Shown here: positions 42,255-50,518 of the stretch, piece by piece
Position numbering within the stretch: position 1 is the stretch's first letter
Layout of the letters: every line of letters begins with the position of its first letter
Source: Mesorhizobium sp. B2-3-4
GTDB lineage: Bacteria; Pseudomonadota; Alphaproteobacteria; Rhizobiales; Rhizobiaceae
Length of the DNA stretch: 64,000 nucleotides
NCBI RefSeq assembly: GCF_006442315.1
Contig: NZ_VFVY01000019.1
Coordinates: 62,001-126,000, forward strand
Direction: 5' to 3'
Notes under the pieces: model-generated
Seen by the model: only the letters and a program-made list of their open reading frames with translations
Told to the model about the DNA's origin: nothing
The model's database searches: none
Translations under genes and position numbers: made by a program

Positions 42255-43469
42255 CTAGCTCAAATCCGGCGTGCGGTCAAACAAACGCCTGTGTTCCTTG
42301 AGCGCGTAAGTGTCGGTCATACCGGCCAGGAAATCGGCGACGCTGCGTGCCTTGATGCGATCCTCGGCGCGATCCAGCCCTTCGCGCCAGCCGTCCGGCA
42401 TGGCGCGCGGGTCGGCGAAATAGGCGTCGAAGAGATCCCTGACGATCTGCTCGGCGTCGGCGCGCACCCGCATGACCTCCGTGTGCCGGTAAAGATGCTT
42501 GTAGAGAAAAGCCTTCAGTTCCTTCTCGGCTTGCGCCATCTCGGCCGAGAACGTCACCATCGTCTCGCCCGCCGCCCGCACCGCGTCGGCGCTCTGCGGC
42601 CGGATTCGCTCCAGATTGGCGGTCGTCGACTTGATCACATCCTCGACCATGGCCGTTATCTGCCGCCGCATCAGCTCGTGGCCGGTGCGCACGTCGTCCA
42701 GCCTGGGATAGCGCTCGCGCACGCCCCTGAGGAGCGAGCCAGGCAGCGAAACGACCTTCAGCATGTCGAGCGTCAGCAGCCCTGACCGCAGCCCGTCGTC
42801 GATGTCATGCGTGTTGTAGGCGATATCGTCGGCGATCGCCGCGCATTGCGCCTCGATGCCGGCGAAGCGGTCGAGCTCGAGATCCTGCAACTGCGAGTAA
42901 TCGCGAATCGCCTGCGGCACCGGCCCTTTCAGACCCTTGCCGCTGCTGTCGGTGAGCGGACCATTGTGCTTGACCAGGCCCTCCAGCGTCTCCCAGCTCA
43001 GATTGAGCCCGTCGAATTCGGCGTAGCGTGCCTCCAGCCGCGTCACGATGCGCAGCGACTGCGCATTGTGGTCGAAGCCGCCCCACGCCGCCATCTTTTC
43101 GTTCAGCGCGTCCTCGCCCGTGTGGCCAAAGGGCGTGTGGCCGAAATCATGCACCAGCGCCACCGCCTCGGCGAGATCTTCGTCGCCGCGCAGCGCCCGG
43201 GCCAGCGCGCGTGCGATCTGCGCCACCTCGATCGAATGGGTCAGCCTTGTGCGGTAGTGGTCGCCCTCATGGGCGATGAAGACCTGCGTCTTGTGCTTGA
43301 GCCGGCGGAAGGCCGTCGAATGGATGATCCGGTCGCGGTCGCGCTGGAACGGCGTGCGGGTCGGGCTTTCGACCTCGTCGAACAGGCGGCCGCGCGAACG
43401 GGCCGGGTCCGTGGCATAGGCCGCGCGCGGCCGATAGCCGAATCCGATGTCGCCCAACTCATTGGTCAT
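42255..43469 (-). CDS. dgt: Deoxyguanosinetriphosphate triphosphohydrolase-like protein
   Basis: The 404-residue HD-domain enzyme shows FRRLKHKTQVF, TRLTHSIEVAQIARALAR and HDFGHTPFGHTGEDALNEKM, which contain the four metal ligands of the HD superfamily. Family members hydrolyse dNTPs to nucleoside and triphosphate. This type 2 subfamily is common next to argS and opposite erpA, as here. Confidence 0.93.
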   Translation of the reverse strand: MTNELGDIGFGYRPRAAYATDPARSRGRLFDEVESPTRTPFQRDRDRIIHSTAFRRLKHKTQVFIAHEGDHYRTRLTHSIEVAQIARALARALRGDEDLAEAVALVHDFGHTPFGHTGEDALNEKMAAWGGFDHNAQSLRIVTRLEARYAEFDGLNLSWETLEGLVKHNGPLTDSSGKGLKGPVPQAIRDYSQLQDLELDRFAGIEAQCAAIADDIAYNTHDIDDGLRSGLLTLDMLKVVSLPGSLLRGVRERYPRLDDVRTGHELMRRQITAMVEDVIKSTTANLERIRPQSADAVRAAGETMVTFSAEMAQAEKELKAFLYKHLYRHTEVMRVRADAEQIVRDLFDAYFADPRAMPDGWREGLDRAEDRIKARSVADFLAGMTDTYALKEHRRLFDRTPDLS

Positions 43470-43559
43470 GGCTGATGCCGCCGCAGTTGACTTGATCCTG
43501 TTGACTTGGCCCGTCGCGCTTCATACCTATCATGTGAAACCGAAAGCAAGGTGACGCCC

Positions 43560-43907
43560 ATGGGCGCGGATGCCAAGACCGCCATGAAAGTCGAGATGAC
43601 CGAGGCCGCCGCCAAGCGGATCGCCAGGATTGTTTCGGCCGATGCCGGCAAGACGGCGTTGCGCGTTTCCGTCGAAGGCGGCGGCTGCTCCGGATTTTCC
43701 TACAAGTTCGAGCTGGTCGATGCGCGCAACGATGACGACGTCGCCATCGAGAAGGACGGCGCCACGGTGCTGATCGACGATCTGTCGCTCGTCTATATGG
43801 GCGGCTCGGTGATCGACTTCGTCGACGATCTGATGGGCCAGTCGTTCCAGATCAGAAACCCGAATGCGGTCGCCTCCTGCGGCTGCGGCACGAGCTTCAG
43901 CATTTGA
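43560..43907 (+). CDS. erpA: A-type iron-sulfur cluster insertion protein
   Basis: The 115-residue carrier has the three A-type cysteines: Cys43 in GGGCSGFSYKF, and Cys107 and Cys109 in SCGCGTSF. It delivers iron-sulfur clusters to apo-enzymes. The ATG at 43560 follows AAGG; a later ATG (MKVEMTEAA) is possible. It is divergent from dgt and close to xthA, the usual rhizobial context of the gene called erpA. Confidence 0.9.
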   Translation: MGADAKTAMKVEMTEAAAKRIARIVSADAGKTALRVSVEGGGCSGFSYKFELVDARNDDDVAIEKDGATVLIDDLSLVYMGGSVIDFVDDLMGQSFQIRNPNAVASCGCGTSFSI

Positions 43908-43911
43908 CGAC

Positions 43912-44427
43912 ATGAAGCCGTTTCTCGAGGGCCACGAGGATCCGGTTACGGTTCTTCTCGCCCGCGAGATGGAAGCGATCACCGATTCGGATATCGTTGA
44001 CTGGGCAAGCCGCCACACGGCGTCGCCCACCTATGCCGATGACGAAGATTATCTCCAATTGCTGCGATGCAATCCAAGGAACGCTCCGGCTCTTGGAAAA
44101 ACCCCAGGCCATCTAAAGTCGCTGGTGGCTCGACGTTTTCCTGATTTCAACGACGGCTCGGCCCAAGCCGGGGAGGTAGCGCGCAAGCTATTCCTGCGGC
44201 GCATCGGGACCTACCTGCAAGGCGACATCGAACCGTTCCAGGTCTGCCGCATGATTTCTTTCATCGAGCAAAAGTACAACTTTCCGCCTTGGCTCGGAGA
44301 CCTCTACAACGCCTGTGACTGGATGGACGAAGGGACGACACGCGAACAGGCCTCGCATCTCGCGGAGGCGATCGAGCAGATTCTCTCGGATAATGGCGAG
44401 AGCCGACTTCCGGGAGCCCCAGTATGA
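43912..44427 (+). CDS. Hypothetical protein, helical, no recognised family
   Basis: The 171-residue soluble protein starts 4 bases after erpA and its stop overlaps the VOC-protein start (ATGA). It contains FLRRIGTYLQGDIEPFQVCR followed by FIEQKYNFPPWLGDLYNACD, and is mostly helical and acidic. I do not recognise it. The tight coupling to erpA and a glyoxalase-like gene suggests co-expression only, not a function. Confidence 0.75.
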   Translation: MKPFLEGHEDPVTVLLAREMEAITDSDIVDWASRHTASPTYADDEDYLQLLRCNPRNAPALGKTPGHLKSLVARRFPDFNDGSAQAGEVARKLFLRRIGTYLQGDIEPFQVCRMISFIEQKYNFPPWLGDLYNACDWMDEGTTREQASHLAEAIEQILSDNGESRLPGAPV

Positions 44428-44816
44428 GCGGTATCGGCGCAGTCCGTCAGGTCGCGCTGTCGGCCGGACGTCATCTTGATTCGACGCTGGCCTTCTGGCG
44501 CGACGTACTCGGCATGGGCGTTCACGCCCGCTACGATCCTCCCGGTATCGCCTTCATCATGGCCGGCGACGTGCGCCTGCTGTTCACCGACGGCATTCCG
44601 GCCGGCACGGTCTATCTCGACATAACGGGGCTGGAAGCCTTCCACGCCGAGGCGAAAGCCGCGGGCGTCCCCTTCACCGCGCCGCCCGCGCTTGTCCATC
44701 GCGATACCGAAGGCACCTTCGGACCGCCGGGGGAAAGCGAGTGGATGGCCTTCCTAAAGGACCCGGCAGGCAATACGATCGGCCTCGTCGAACGCCATCC
44801 GCCGCAGGAAGAATAG
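44424..44816 (+). CDS. VOC-superfamily protein (glyoxalase/bleomycin-resistance fold)
   Basis: The 130-residue protein has two beta-alpha-beta-beta-beta units with LAFWRDVLGMGVHARYDPPG near residue 22 and FLKDPAGNTIGLVERH near the end, as in glyoxalase/dioxygenase-fold proteins. The substrate cannot be predicted. It overlaps the preceding gene and lies 6 bases before xthA. Confidence 0.85.
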   Translation: MSGIGAVRQVALSAGRHLDSTLAFWRDVLGMGVHARYDPPGIAFIMAGDVRLLFTDGIPAGTVYLDITGLEAFHAEAKAAGVPFTAPPALVHRDTEGTFGPPGESEWMAFLKDPAGNTIGLVERHPPQEE

Positions 44817-44822
44817 ACCGTC

Positions 44823-45617
44823 ATGAAAATCGTCACCTGGAACATCAACGGCGTTCGCGCCCGCATCGGCAACCTCACCCATTGGCTGACCGAGAGCGCG
44901 CCCGACATCGTCTGCCTGCAGGAAATCAAGACGGTCGACGAGCAGTTCCCGCGCGCCGAGATCGAGGCGCTCGGCTACAATGTCGAAACCCATGGCCAGA
45001 AGGGCTTCAACGGCGTCGCCCTGCTGTCGAAACTGCGCTTCGATGAAGTCAACCGCGGCCTGCCGGGCGACGATACCGACGAGCAGGCGCGTTTCATCGA
45101 GGGCGTTTTCTCGACCGACAAAGGCGCGCTGCGCGTCGCCTCGCTCTATCTGCCGAACGGCAACCCGATCGATGACGAGAAGAAATTCCCTTACAAGCTG
45201 TCCTGGATGGCGCGGCTGGAACGGTGGGCGCAGGACCGCTTGAGGCTGGAGGAGGCCTTGGTACTGGCCGGCGACTACAACGTCATTCCCGAGCCGATCG
45301 ACGCCAGGTTCCCTGAAAACTGGCTGGGCGACGCGCTCTTCCAGCCGCAGACGCGGCAGGCCTTCCGCCGCCTGCTCAATCTTGGCTTCACCGAGGCGGT
45401 CCGCGCGGTCACCGACGCGCCGGACACCTACACCTTCTGGGATTACCAGGCCGGCGCCTGGCAGAAGAACAACGGCATCCGTATCGACCATCTGCTGCTG
45501 TCGCCGGAAGCCGCGAACCGGTTCTCCTCGGCCTCGATCGAAAAGCATGTGCGCGCCTGGGAAAAGCCGTCCGATCACGTCCCCGTGGCGATCGACCTGG
45601 CCTTGCAGCCGGCCTGA
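44823..45617 (+). CDS. xthA: Exodeoxyribonuclease III (AP endonuclease)
   Basis: The 264-residue enzyme shows WNINGVRARIG, QEIKT with the metal-binding glutamate, AGDYNVIPEPID and SDHVPVAIDL with the catalytic histidine, the complete EEP-family active site. It repairs abasic sites and 3' blocked ends. It ends the erpA-unknown-VOC-xthA run. Confidence 0.96.
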   Translation: MKIVTWNINGVRARIGNLTHWLTESAPDIVCLQEIKTVDEQFPRAEIEALGYNVETHGQKGFNGVALLSKLRFDEVNRGLPGDDTDEQARFIEGVFSTDKGALRVASLYLPNGNPIDDEKKFPYKLSWMARLERWAQDRLRLEEALVLAGDYNVIPEPIDARFPENWLGDALFQPQTRQAFRRLLNLGFTEAVRAVTDAPDTYTFWDYQAGAWQKNNGIRIDHLLLSPEAANRFSSASIEKHVRAWEKPSDHVPVAIDLALQPA

Positions 45618-45670
45618 TCCGGACAGCGGACCTTCTATCGCCACATTCAGGCGCATGATGGGAAATCATC

Positions 45671-45988
45671 ATGGCGGCCGGGGTTTCCATGACCACGCGA
45701 GTTCTTCTTTGTCCGATCGGCTTGGCTTTGGCCATGGCGGCTCCCGCGTCGGCTTTCGCCGCCCAGGAATGCCTGGCCAATGGAAAGTCGTATCAGGTCG
45801 GCCAGACCGCTTGCCTGAACGTTGCCGACCAGAGCCACCTCGCCCGCTGCGACATGGTGCTCAACAACACATCCTGGACAAAGGTGGGTGACTCCTGCCC
45901 CGCCAACACCATGGCGCCGCACCTGCATGTGACGCCGATTTCGACACCAGCGCCAAGCATGGTGCCGACCGAGCCAACCGAAAACTGA
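45671..45988 (+). CDS. Small secreted protein of unknown function
   Basis: The 105-residue protein has a signal peptide (VLLCPIGLALAMAAPASAFA) and a mature part with three or four cysteines in ECLANGKSYQVGQTACLNV and LARCDMVLNNTSW, suggesting disulfides. The C-terminal 25 residues are Pro/Thr-rich. GGGAA stands 6 bases before the ATG at 45671; an internal ATG at 45689 also leaves a good signal. No family recognised. Confidence 0.7.
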   Translation: MAAGVSMTTRVLLCPIGLALAMAAPASAFAAQECLANGKSYQVGQTACLNVADQSHLARCDMVLNNTSWTKVGDSCPANTMAPHLHVTPISTPAPSMVPTEPTEN

Positions 45989-46031
45989 TCTCTCTCGCCT
46001 GCTCATCTCCCGTGGACGGGGAGATCGTCCA

Positions 46032-46880
46032 TTACTGATCGGCGTTGTTGCCCTTGGTCAGGATGTCGTCGGCGAGCGAGATCGCCGTGCGGCGGTCGGC
46101 TTCGCCGGCGGCGGCAAAGGCCTCTTCCTGCATGCCGCGAATCCAGGGCTGATCGGCTGGTGACGCACGTTCGAGCGCCGCGGTCATCATCGCCAGGCCG
46201 CGCACGACCTTGCCGCTCTGGAACAGGAGATGGCCGAGCGTCGCCTGTGCCCCGGCATGACCTTTTTCGGCAGCGAGCTGGAACCAGCGCCCGGCCTGCT
46301 TGACGCTGGCCTTTACGCCGCCCTCGCCCTTCAGGAACATCTGCCCCATCTCGAACTGCGCGTTCGGGTTGCGGTAGTTGGCGGCGGCGCGCATGTAGTA
46401 TTCCTGCGCCGCCACCTCGTTCTCGGTCACCGGGCTGCCGGGAATGCCCTTGCGCAGATAATCGCCCAGCGCCACCAGCGCGTCGGAGACGTAGCTTTCT
46501 TCCGGGGAGCCTGGCTCGACATCCTGGTCGACGATCTCCGAGAAGAACTTGAACGCCTCATAATCGTCGCGCGCCACGCCATCGCCTTCGGCATACATGC
46601 GCGCGAGCTTCCAGGTGGCGCCGATCTGGCCGTTTTCGGCGGCGTATTTGTAGGCCTCGGCCGCCTGTTCCTTGTGGCCGCTCTTATAGGCGGAGAAGCC
46701 GAACTGGAACACCGCCCAGGGGCTCGACTGCGGCTTCACGCCGGTCTTGTCGTCGAACACCTTGTCGTCGAAGGCCATGGCCTGGCCCACGGCGCCAAAG
46801 ATCGCAACCGCGACCAGTGCCGAACGGACAGATGACCTCAACAACTCTGGTGTTGACTTCAACAACTCAGATATCCGCAT
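46032..46880 (-). CDS. exoR: ExoR, periplasmic Sel1-repeat regulator
   Basis: The 282-residue protein has a signal peptide ending near GQAMAFDD and Sel1-type repeats. Diagnostic for ExoR are FQFGFSAYKSGHKEQAAEAY, EGDGVARDDYEAFKFFSEI, KGIPGSPVTENEVAAQEYY and RGLAMMTAALERASPADQPW. In rhizobia ExoR binds the sensor kinase ExoS in the periplasm and restrains ExoS/ChvI signalling, which controls succinoglycan and flagella. The ATG at 46880 lies inside the end of ilvD, giving a 14-base overlap. Confidence 0.9.
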   Translation of the reverse strand: MRISELLKSTPELLRSSVRSALVAVAIFGAVGQAMAFDDKVFDDKTGVKPQSSPWAVFQFGFSAYKSGHKEQAAEAYKYAAENGQIGATWKLARMYAEGDGVARDDYEAFKFFSEIVDQDVEPGSPEESYVSDALVALGDYLRKGIPGSPVTENEVAAQEYYMRAAANYRNPNAQFEMGQMFLKGEGGVKASVKQAGRWFQLAAEKGHAGAQATLGHLLFQSGKVVRGLAMMTAALERASPADQPWIRGMQEEAFAAAGEADRRTAISLADDILTKGNNADQ

Positions 46881-48591
46881 AACAATGTGTTTCACTCGCA
46901 CCGCCCGGATGGGTGACCGCGCCGTCGCGGGCAGACCCGACCGTCTGTGCGTATTTCCATATCGCGCCCGACTGATAGTCGGTCTTGCGCGCCTTCCAAT
47001 CCTTCGCTCGCGCCGCCAGTTCGGCGTCGGACAGAGCCACCTCGATCGTGCCGTTCACCGCGTCGATCGAGATCAGATCGCCATCCCTGATCAGGCCGAT
47101 GGGACCGCCCACCGCCGCCTCCGGCCCGACATGGCCGATGCAGAAGCCGCGCGTCGCGCCCGAGAAACGGCCATCGGTGATCAGCGCCACCTTGCCGCCC
47201 ATGCCCTGGCCGTAGAGTGCCGCCGTCGTCGACAGCATCTCGCGCATGCCGGGGCCGCCGCGCGGCCCTTCATAACGGATGACCAGAACCTCGCCTTCCC
47301 GATAGGCGCGGTTGGTCACCGCCTCGAAACATTCCTCTTCCGAATCGAAGCAGCGCGCCGGGCCGGAGAATTTCAACTCCGCCATGCCCGCGACCTTCAC
47401 GATCGCGCCTTCTGGGGCAAGGTTTCCCTTCAACCCCACGACACCGCCGGTTTGGGTAATGGGGCTGTTGGCCGGGCGGACCACGTCTTGATGCTCATTC
47501 CAGGCAACGTGCTGCATGTTTTCGGCCAAAGTGCGGCCAGTCACCGTCAGGCAGTCGCCATGCAGGTAACCATGGTCGAGCAAGGTCTTCATCAGCAACG
47601 GAATACCGCCGGCCTCGAACATGTCCTTGGCGACATATTTGCCGCCCGGCTTGAGGTCGGCGATGTAAGGCGTCTTCTCGAAGATGCGCGCAACGTCGAA
47701 CAGGTCGAACTTGATCCCCGCCTCATGCGCGATCGCCGGCAGGTGAAGTGCCGCATTGGTCGAGCCGCCGGTGGCCGAAACCACGGTCGCCGCGTTTTCC
47801 AGCGCCTTCAGCGTGACGATGTCGCGCGGCCGGATGTTTTTTGCGATCAGTTCCATGACCTTTTCGCCGGAGGCGAAATTGAAACGGTCGCGCATCTCGT
47901 AGGGCGCCGGCGCGCCACAGGAATAGGGCAGCGCCAGGCCGATCGCCTCGGCGACGGTGGCCATGGTGTTGGCCGTGAACTGGGCCCCGCAAGACCCGGC
48001 CGACGGACAGGCGGCCTGTTCGATCTCGAGCAGTTCGGCATCGCCGATCGTACCGACCGAATGCTGTCCGACCGCCTCGAACACGTCCTGCACGGTGATC
48101 TGCCGGCCGCGATAGCTGCCGGGCAGGATGGAACCGCCATAGATGAAGATCGAAGGCACGTTGAGACGCACCATGGCCATCATCATGCCTGGCAACGACT
48201 TGTCGCAGCCGGCAAGACCAACCAGCGCGTCGTAGCAGTGGCCGCGCATGGTGAGCTCGACCGAATCGGCGATGACCTCGCGCGACACCAGCGAGGACTT
48301 CATGCCCTGGTGGCCCATGGCGATGCCGTCGGTAACGGTGATGGTGCAGAACTCGCGCGGCGTACCGTTGGCCGCGGCAACGCCCTTCTTGACCACTTGC
48401 GCCTGGCGCATCAGCGAGATGTTGCAGGGAGCCGCCTCGTTCCAGCAGGAGGCGACGCCGACCAGCGGCTGCGCGATCTCGGCCGCCGACAGGCCCATGG
48501 CATAGAGATAGGAACGGTGCGGCGCACGCGCCGGCCCGACAGTCACATAGCGGCTAGGGAGCTTAGCCTTTGAAATGACCTTGGCGTCCAT
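46867..48591 (-). CDS. ilvD: Dihydroxy-acid dehydratase
   Basis: The 574-residue iron-sulfur enzyme catalyses the fourth step of valine/isoleucine synthesis. Visible cluster-associated segments are SCWNEAAPCN, GLAGCDKSLPG and CPSAGSCGAQFTANTM. The C-terminal half has TDGRFSGATRGFCIGH. AAGGA stands about 6 bases before the ATG at 48591; an ATG two codons earlier is too close. Its 3' end overlaps the exoR start. Confidence 0.96.
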   Translation of the reverse strand: MDAKVISKAKLPSRYVTVGPARAPHRSYLYAMGLSAAEIAQPLVGVASCWNEAAPCNISLMRQAQVVKKGVAAANGTPREFCTITVTDGIAMGHQGMKSSLVSREVIADSVELTMRGHCYDALVGLAGCDKSLPGMMMAMVRLNVPSIFIYGGSILPGSYRGRQITVQDVFEAVGQHSVGTIGDAELLEIEQAACPSAGSCGAQFTANTMATVAEAIGLALPYSCGAPAPYEMRDRFNFASGEKVMELIAKNIRPRDIVTLKALENAATVVSATGGSTNAALHLPAIAHEAGIKFDLFDVARIFEKTPYIADLKPGGKYVAKDMFEAGGIPLLMKTLLDHGYLHGDCLTVTGRTLAENMQHVAWNEHQDVVRPANSPITQTGGVVGLKGNLAPEGAIVKVAGMAELKFSGPARCFDSEEECFEAVTNRAYREGEVLVIRYEGPRGGPGMREMLSTTAALYGQGMGGKVALITDGRFSGATRGFCIGHVGPEAAVGGPIGLIRDGDLISIDAVNGTIEVALSDAELAARAKDWKARKTDYQSGAIWKYAQTVGSARDGAVTHPGGASETHCYADI

Positions 48592-48833
48592 TCTCATCCT
48601 TGCCGCGGGCGGTGCGGCCTGTCCCATCGCCGAGCCTTTTGGCGCGTGTCCCGAGACAACTTCGAGGTGCGCCGGGTTTATGGCGGGAAATGGGCAATTT
48701 CCTCGGCCTGACTTCTAGCGCAGGGGTTGTTCAGAAAGTGTTGCCAAAACGTCACATTTGCATGAGGCGGCGCCAGTGCGTCTTATATGCAACTCCGCTT
48801 GAATGCCGAAGGCACAGACAATTTCCGGATAAC

Positions 48834-48862
48834 AAAAAAAGGCCGAGCGGTTCTCGGCCTTT
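48834..48862 (-). terminator. Rho-independent terminator of FadL-type gene 1
   Basis: GGCCGAG-cggtt-CTCGGCC (48841-48859) is followed on the minus strand by seven T residues. It lies between FadL-type gene 1 and ilvD. Confidence 0.85.
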
Positions 48863-48881
48863 CTGTAAAAATTTCAATTGA

Positions 48882-50096
48882 TTAGAACTTGATCTTGACG
48901 CCGCCGGATAGCGCCGAGACCAGATCGTTGCCAAAGTCGTAGCGGACCTCGGTGCCGGCGGTATAGCCATTCGCGTCGGTCAGCGTACCGGAGTGGCCGC
49001 TGGTCAGAACACCAATGGCGCCAGCCAGGCGCAGTTCGATGTTGGGCATCGGCGTGTAGGCAACGCCGCCGCCAAGCGTCCAGGTATCGGTCTGGTCGCC
49101 ATAGCCGTGCGACGTGCCGCGGTCCCACGAGATCTGGGCGGCGCCGCTCCATTGTTCATTGAACTGGTGGCCAATGCCGCCTGTTACCGTCCATCCGTCG
49201 CGATACATCAGGTCGAGCGACGTCAATCTGACCGGATATGGGGAAACTGTCGTACAGCCGAAAGCCTGGGTCTCGGGCGAGCAAATCGGAACGCTCTGCA
49301 GCACGCTCCAATTGACCCACTTCACCGAACCGAAAGCGAGCCAGCCGGGAGCGATGCCGGATTGCAGCTTGAACTCCAACGAATCCGGCATCGCTTGGGT
49401 TGGCGCATAGATGTTGTTGACGACCCCACCGATATTCAACGTGCCGGAAATATTATCGAGCTTGACCTGCGAATTGTAGACCAGGCTGGCACGCAATGCG
49501 ATGTCGGGGATTTCGTAGGCGATGCCGGCGCGCCAGCCCCAGCCGCTGCTGGTCAGATCGACACGGCCAATCGTGGTGCCCAAGTCCGGGCTCGCGTAGC
49601 TTTCCTTGAAACCATATACTTCCTGGTAGAAAACGCCGCCGATGAAGCGGAGCTGTCCTTTGCCGGCATCCATCTTGTAGGAGCAGGTTCCAGCGTAGTT
49701 GTTGCTTTTGATCTGGGTGTTGATGTTGGAATAGGAACCGTTCCAGATGCCTGGATTCGAACTCGCGCCCCATGGCTGCGAGTAGTCGAACATGCAGTCG
49801 ACGCCCTTTACGACCTCCGCCTTCACACCGACGTAAGGCACCCAGTAACCCTCGGTGTTGCGGGCAGTGCTTTTGATCGCAAGCCCCGCGCCGGACGTAT
49901 CCGTCGCGTTTTTGAGGTCGCGTTGAGGCATCACGTATGTCGCGCCAACATCGGACGCGAACGGAGCAGGATCGAACAGAAGATCGATATCGTAACCGCC
50001 ACGCTCGAGGCCGCCGGCATGCGCTGCATTAACCGCCGTGCCGATCAAGACCAGTGAAAAGCACCCCGCCCCCAGCAGTGCCTTCAGCTTGTGCAT
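48882..50096 (-). CDS. OmpP1/FadL-family outer-membrane transport protein 1
   Basis: The 404-residue protein has a signal peptide ending at AAHAGG and the FadL N-terminal pattern (GGLERGGYDIDLLFD, then ATYVMPQRDLKN). Strand segments typical of the barrel, such as EFKLQSGIAPGWLAFGSVKW and WTVTGGIGHQFNEQWSGAAQ, follow, and it ends in KIKF. FadL proteins import long-chain fatty acids or other hydrophobic compounds. GGAGA precedes the ATG. A paralogue lies directly upstream. Confidence 0.88.
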   Translation of the reverse strand: MHKLKALLGAGCFSLVLIGTAVNAAHAGGLERGGYDIDLLFDPAPFASDVGATYVMPQRDLKNATDTSGAGLAIKSTARNTEGYWVPYVGVKAEVVKGVDCMFDYSQPWGASSNPGIWNGSYSNINTQIKSNNYAGTCSYKMDAGKGQLRFIGGVFYQEVYGFKESYASPDLGTTIGRVDLTSSGWGWRAGIAYEIPDIALRASLVYNSQVKLDNISGTLNIGGVVNNIYAPTQAMPDSLEFKLQSGIAPGWLAFGSVKWVNWSVLQSVPICSPETQAFGCTTVSPYPVRLTSLDLMYRDGWTVTGGIGHQFNEQWSGAAQISWDRGTSHGYGDQTDTWTLGGGVAYTPMPNIELRLAGAIGVLTSGHSGTLTDANGYTAGTEVRYDFGNDLVSALSGGVKIKF

Positions 50097-50475
50097 TGAG
50101 TCTCCTCTCCGAATTCGAGCACAAACCAAGCAAGAACCAATTCGCATTGTAGACGCAACAACGATTTCAAGAGGCGTACATGTACATATTTTCTGGATGA
50201 GCTCATCAGTCCGGATCGGTGGCCATTGCCGACTAAAAAAGCACTCATCCGGCCACGAAAATCCAAGAAAACCGCTGAAAACCAGATACGTAGCAAACCG
50301 AAATGCGCATTTTCGCAACCAATTTGCACGTTGTTACATTATGGCAACATCCACGCAAAAACTTCCGTTTACGTCAAAGGAAGAACATGCAATGCCGCTA
50401 ATATGCACCTGCAGAGAAAATCCCCCATCAAAACAGCTCGGATTCTTCGAGATGCGTTGATGACCCATCAAACAA
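50097..50475. promoter_or_regulatory. Control region of FadL-type gene 1
   Basis: This gene-free region is AT-richer than its surroundings. It carries elements shared with the region upstream of FadL-type gene 2, at nearly equal distances from each start codon: CGTTTACGTCAA (50366-50377, 270 bases away), TTGTTACATTATGGCAAC (50331-50348), GCAACAACGA (50155-50164) and the palindrome GTACATGTAC (50176-50185, 80 bases away). On the minus strand CATAAT could serve as a -10. Confidence 0.5.
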
Positions 50476-50500
50476 AAAGGCCGGGCGATGCCCGGCCTTT
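50476..50500 (-). terminator. Rho-independent terminator of FadL-type gene 2
   Basis: AAAGGCCGGGC-gat-GCCCGGCCTTT forms an 11-pair stem with a T run on the minus strand, 19 bases past the stop codon. Confidence 0.85.
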
Positions 50501-50518
50501 GCTGAAAATCTGACGAAT

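Noticed and set aside
46005..46025. ATCTCCC/GGGAGAT hairpin after exoR as a terminator
   Set aside because: The stem is short and no T run follows, so it is not supported as an intrinsic terminator.
46747..48573. 608-codon plus-strand frame
   Set aside because: Antisense of ilvD, whose iron-sulfur motifs are intact on the minus strand.
50226..50513. Small plus-strand frames between the FadL-type genes
   Set aside because: No ribosome-binding site or family; the region carries conserved control elements and a terminator instead.
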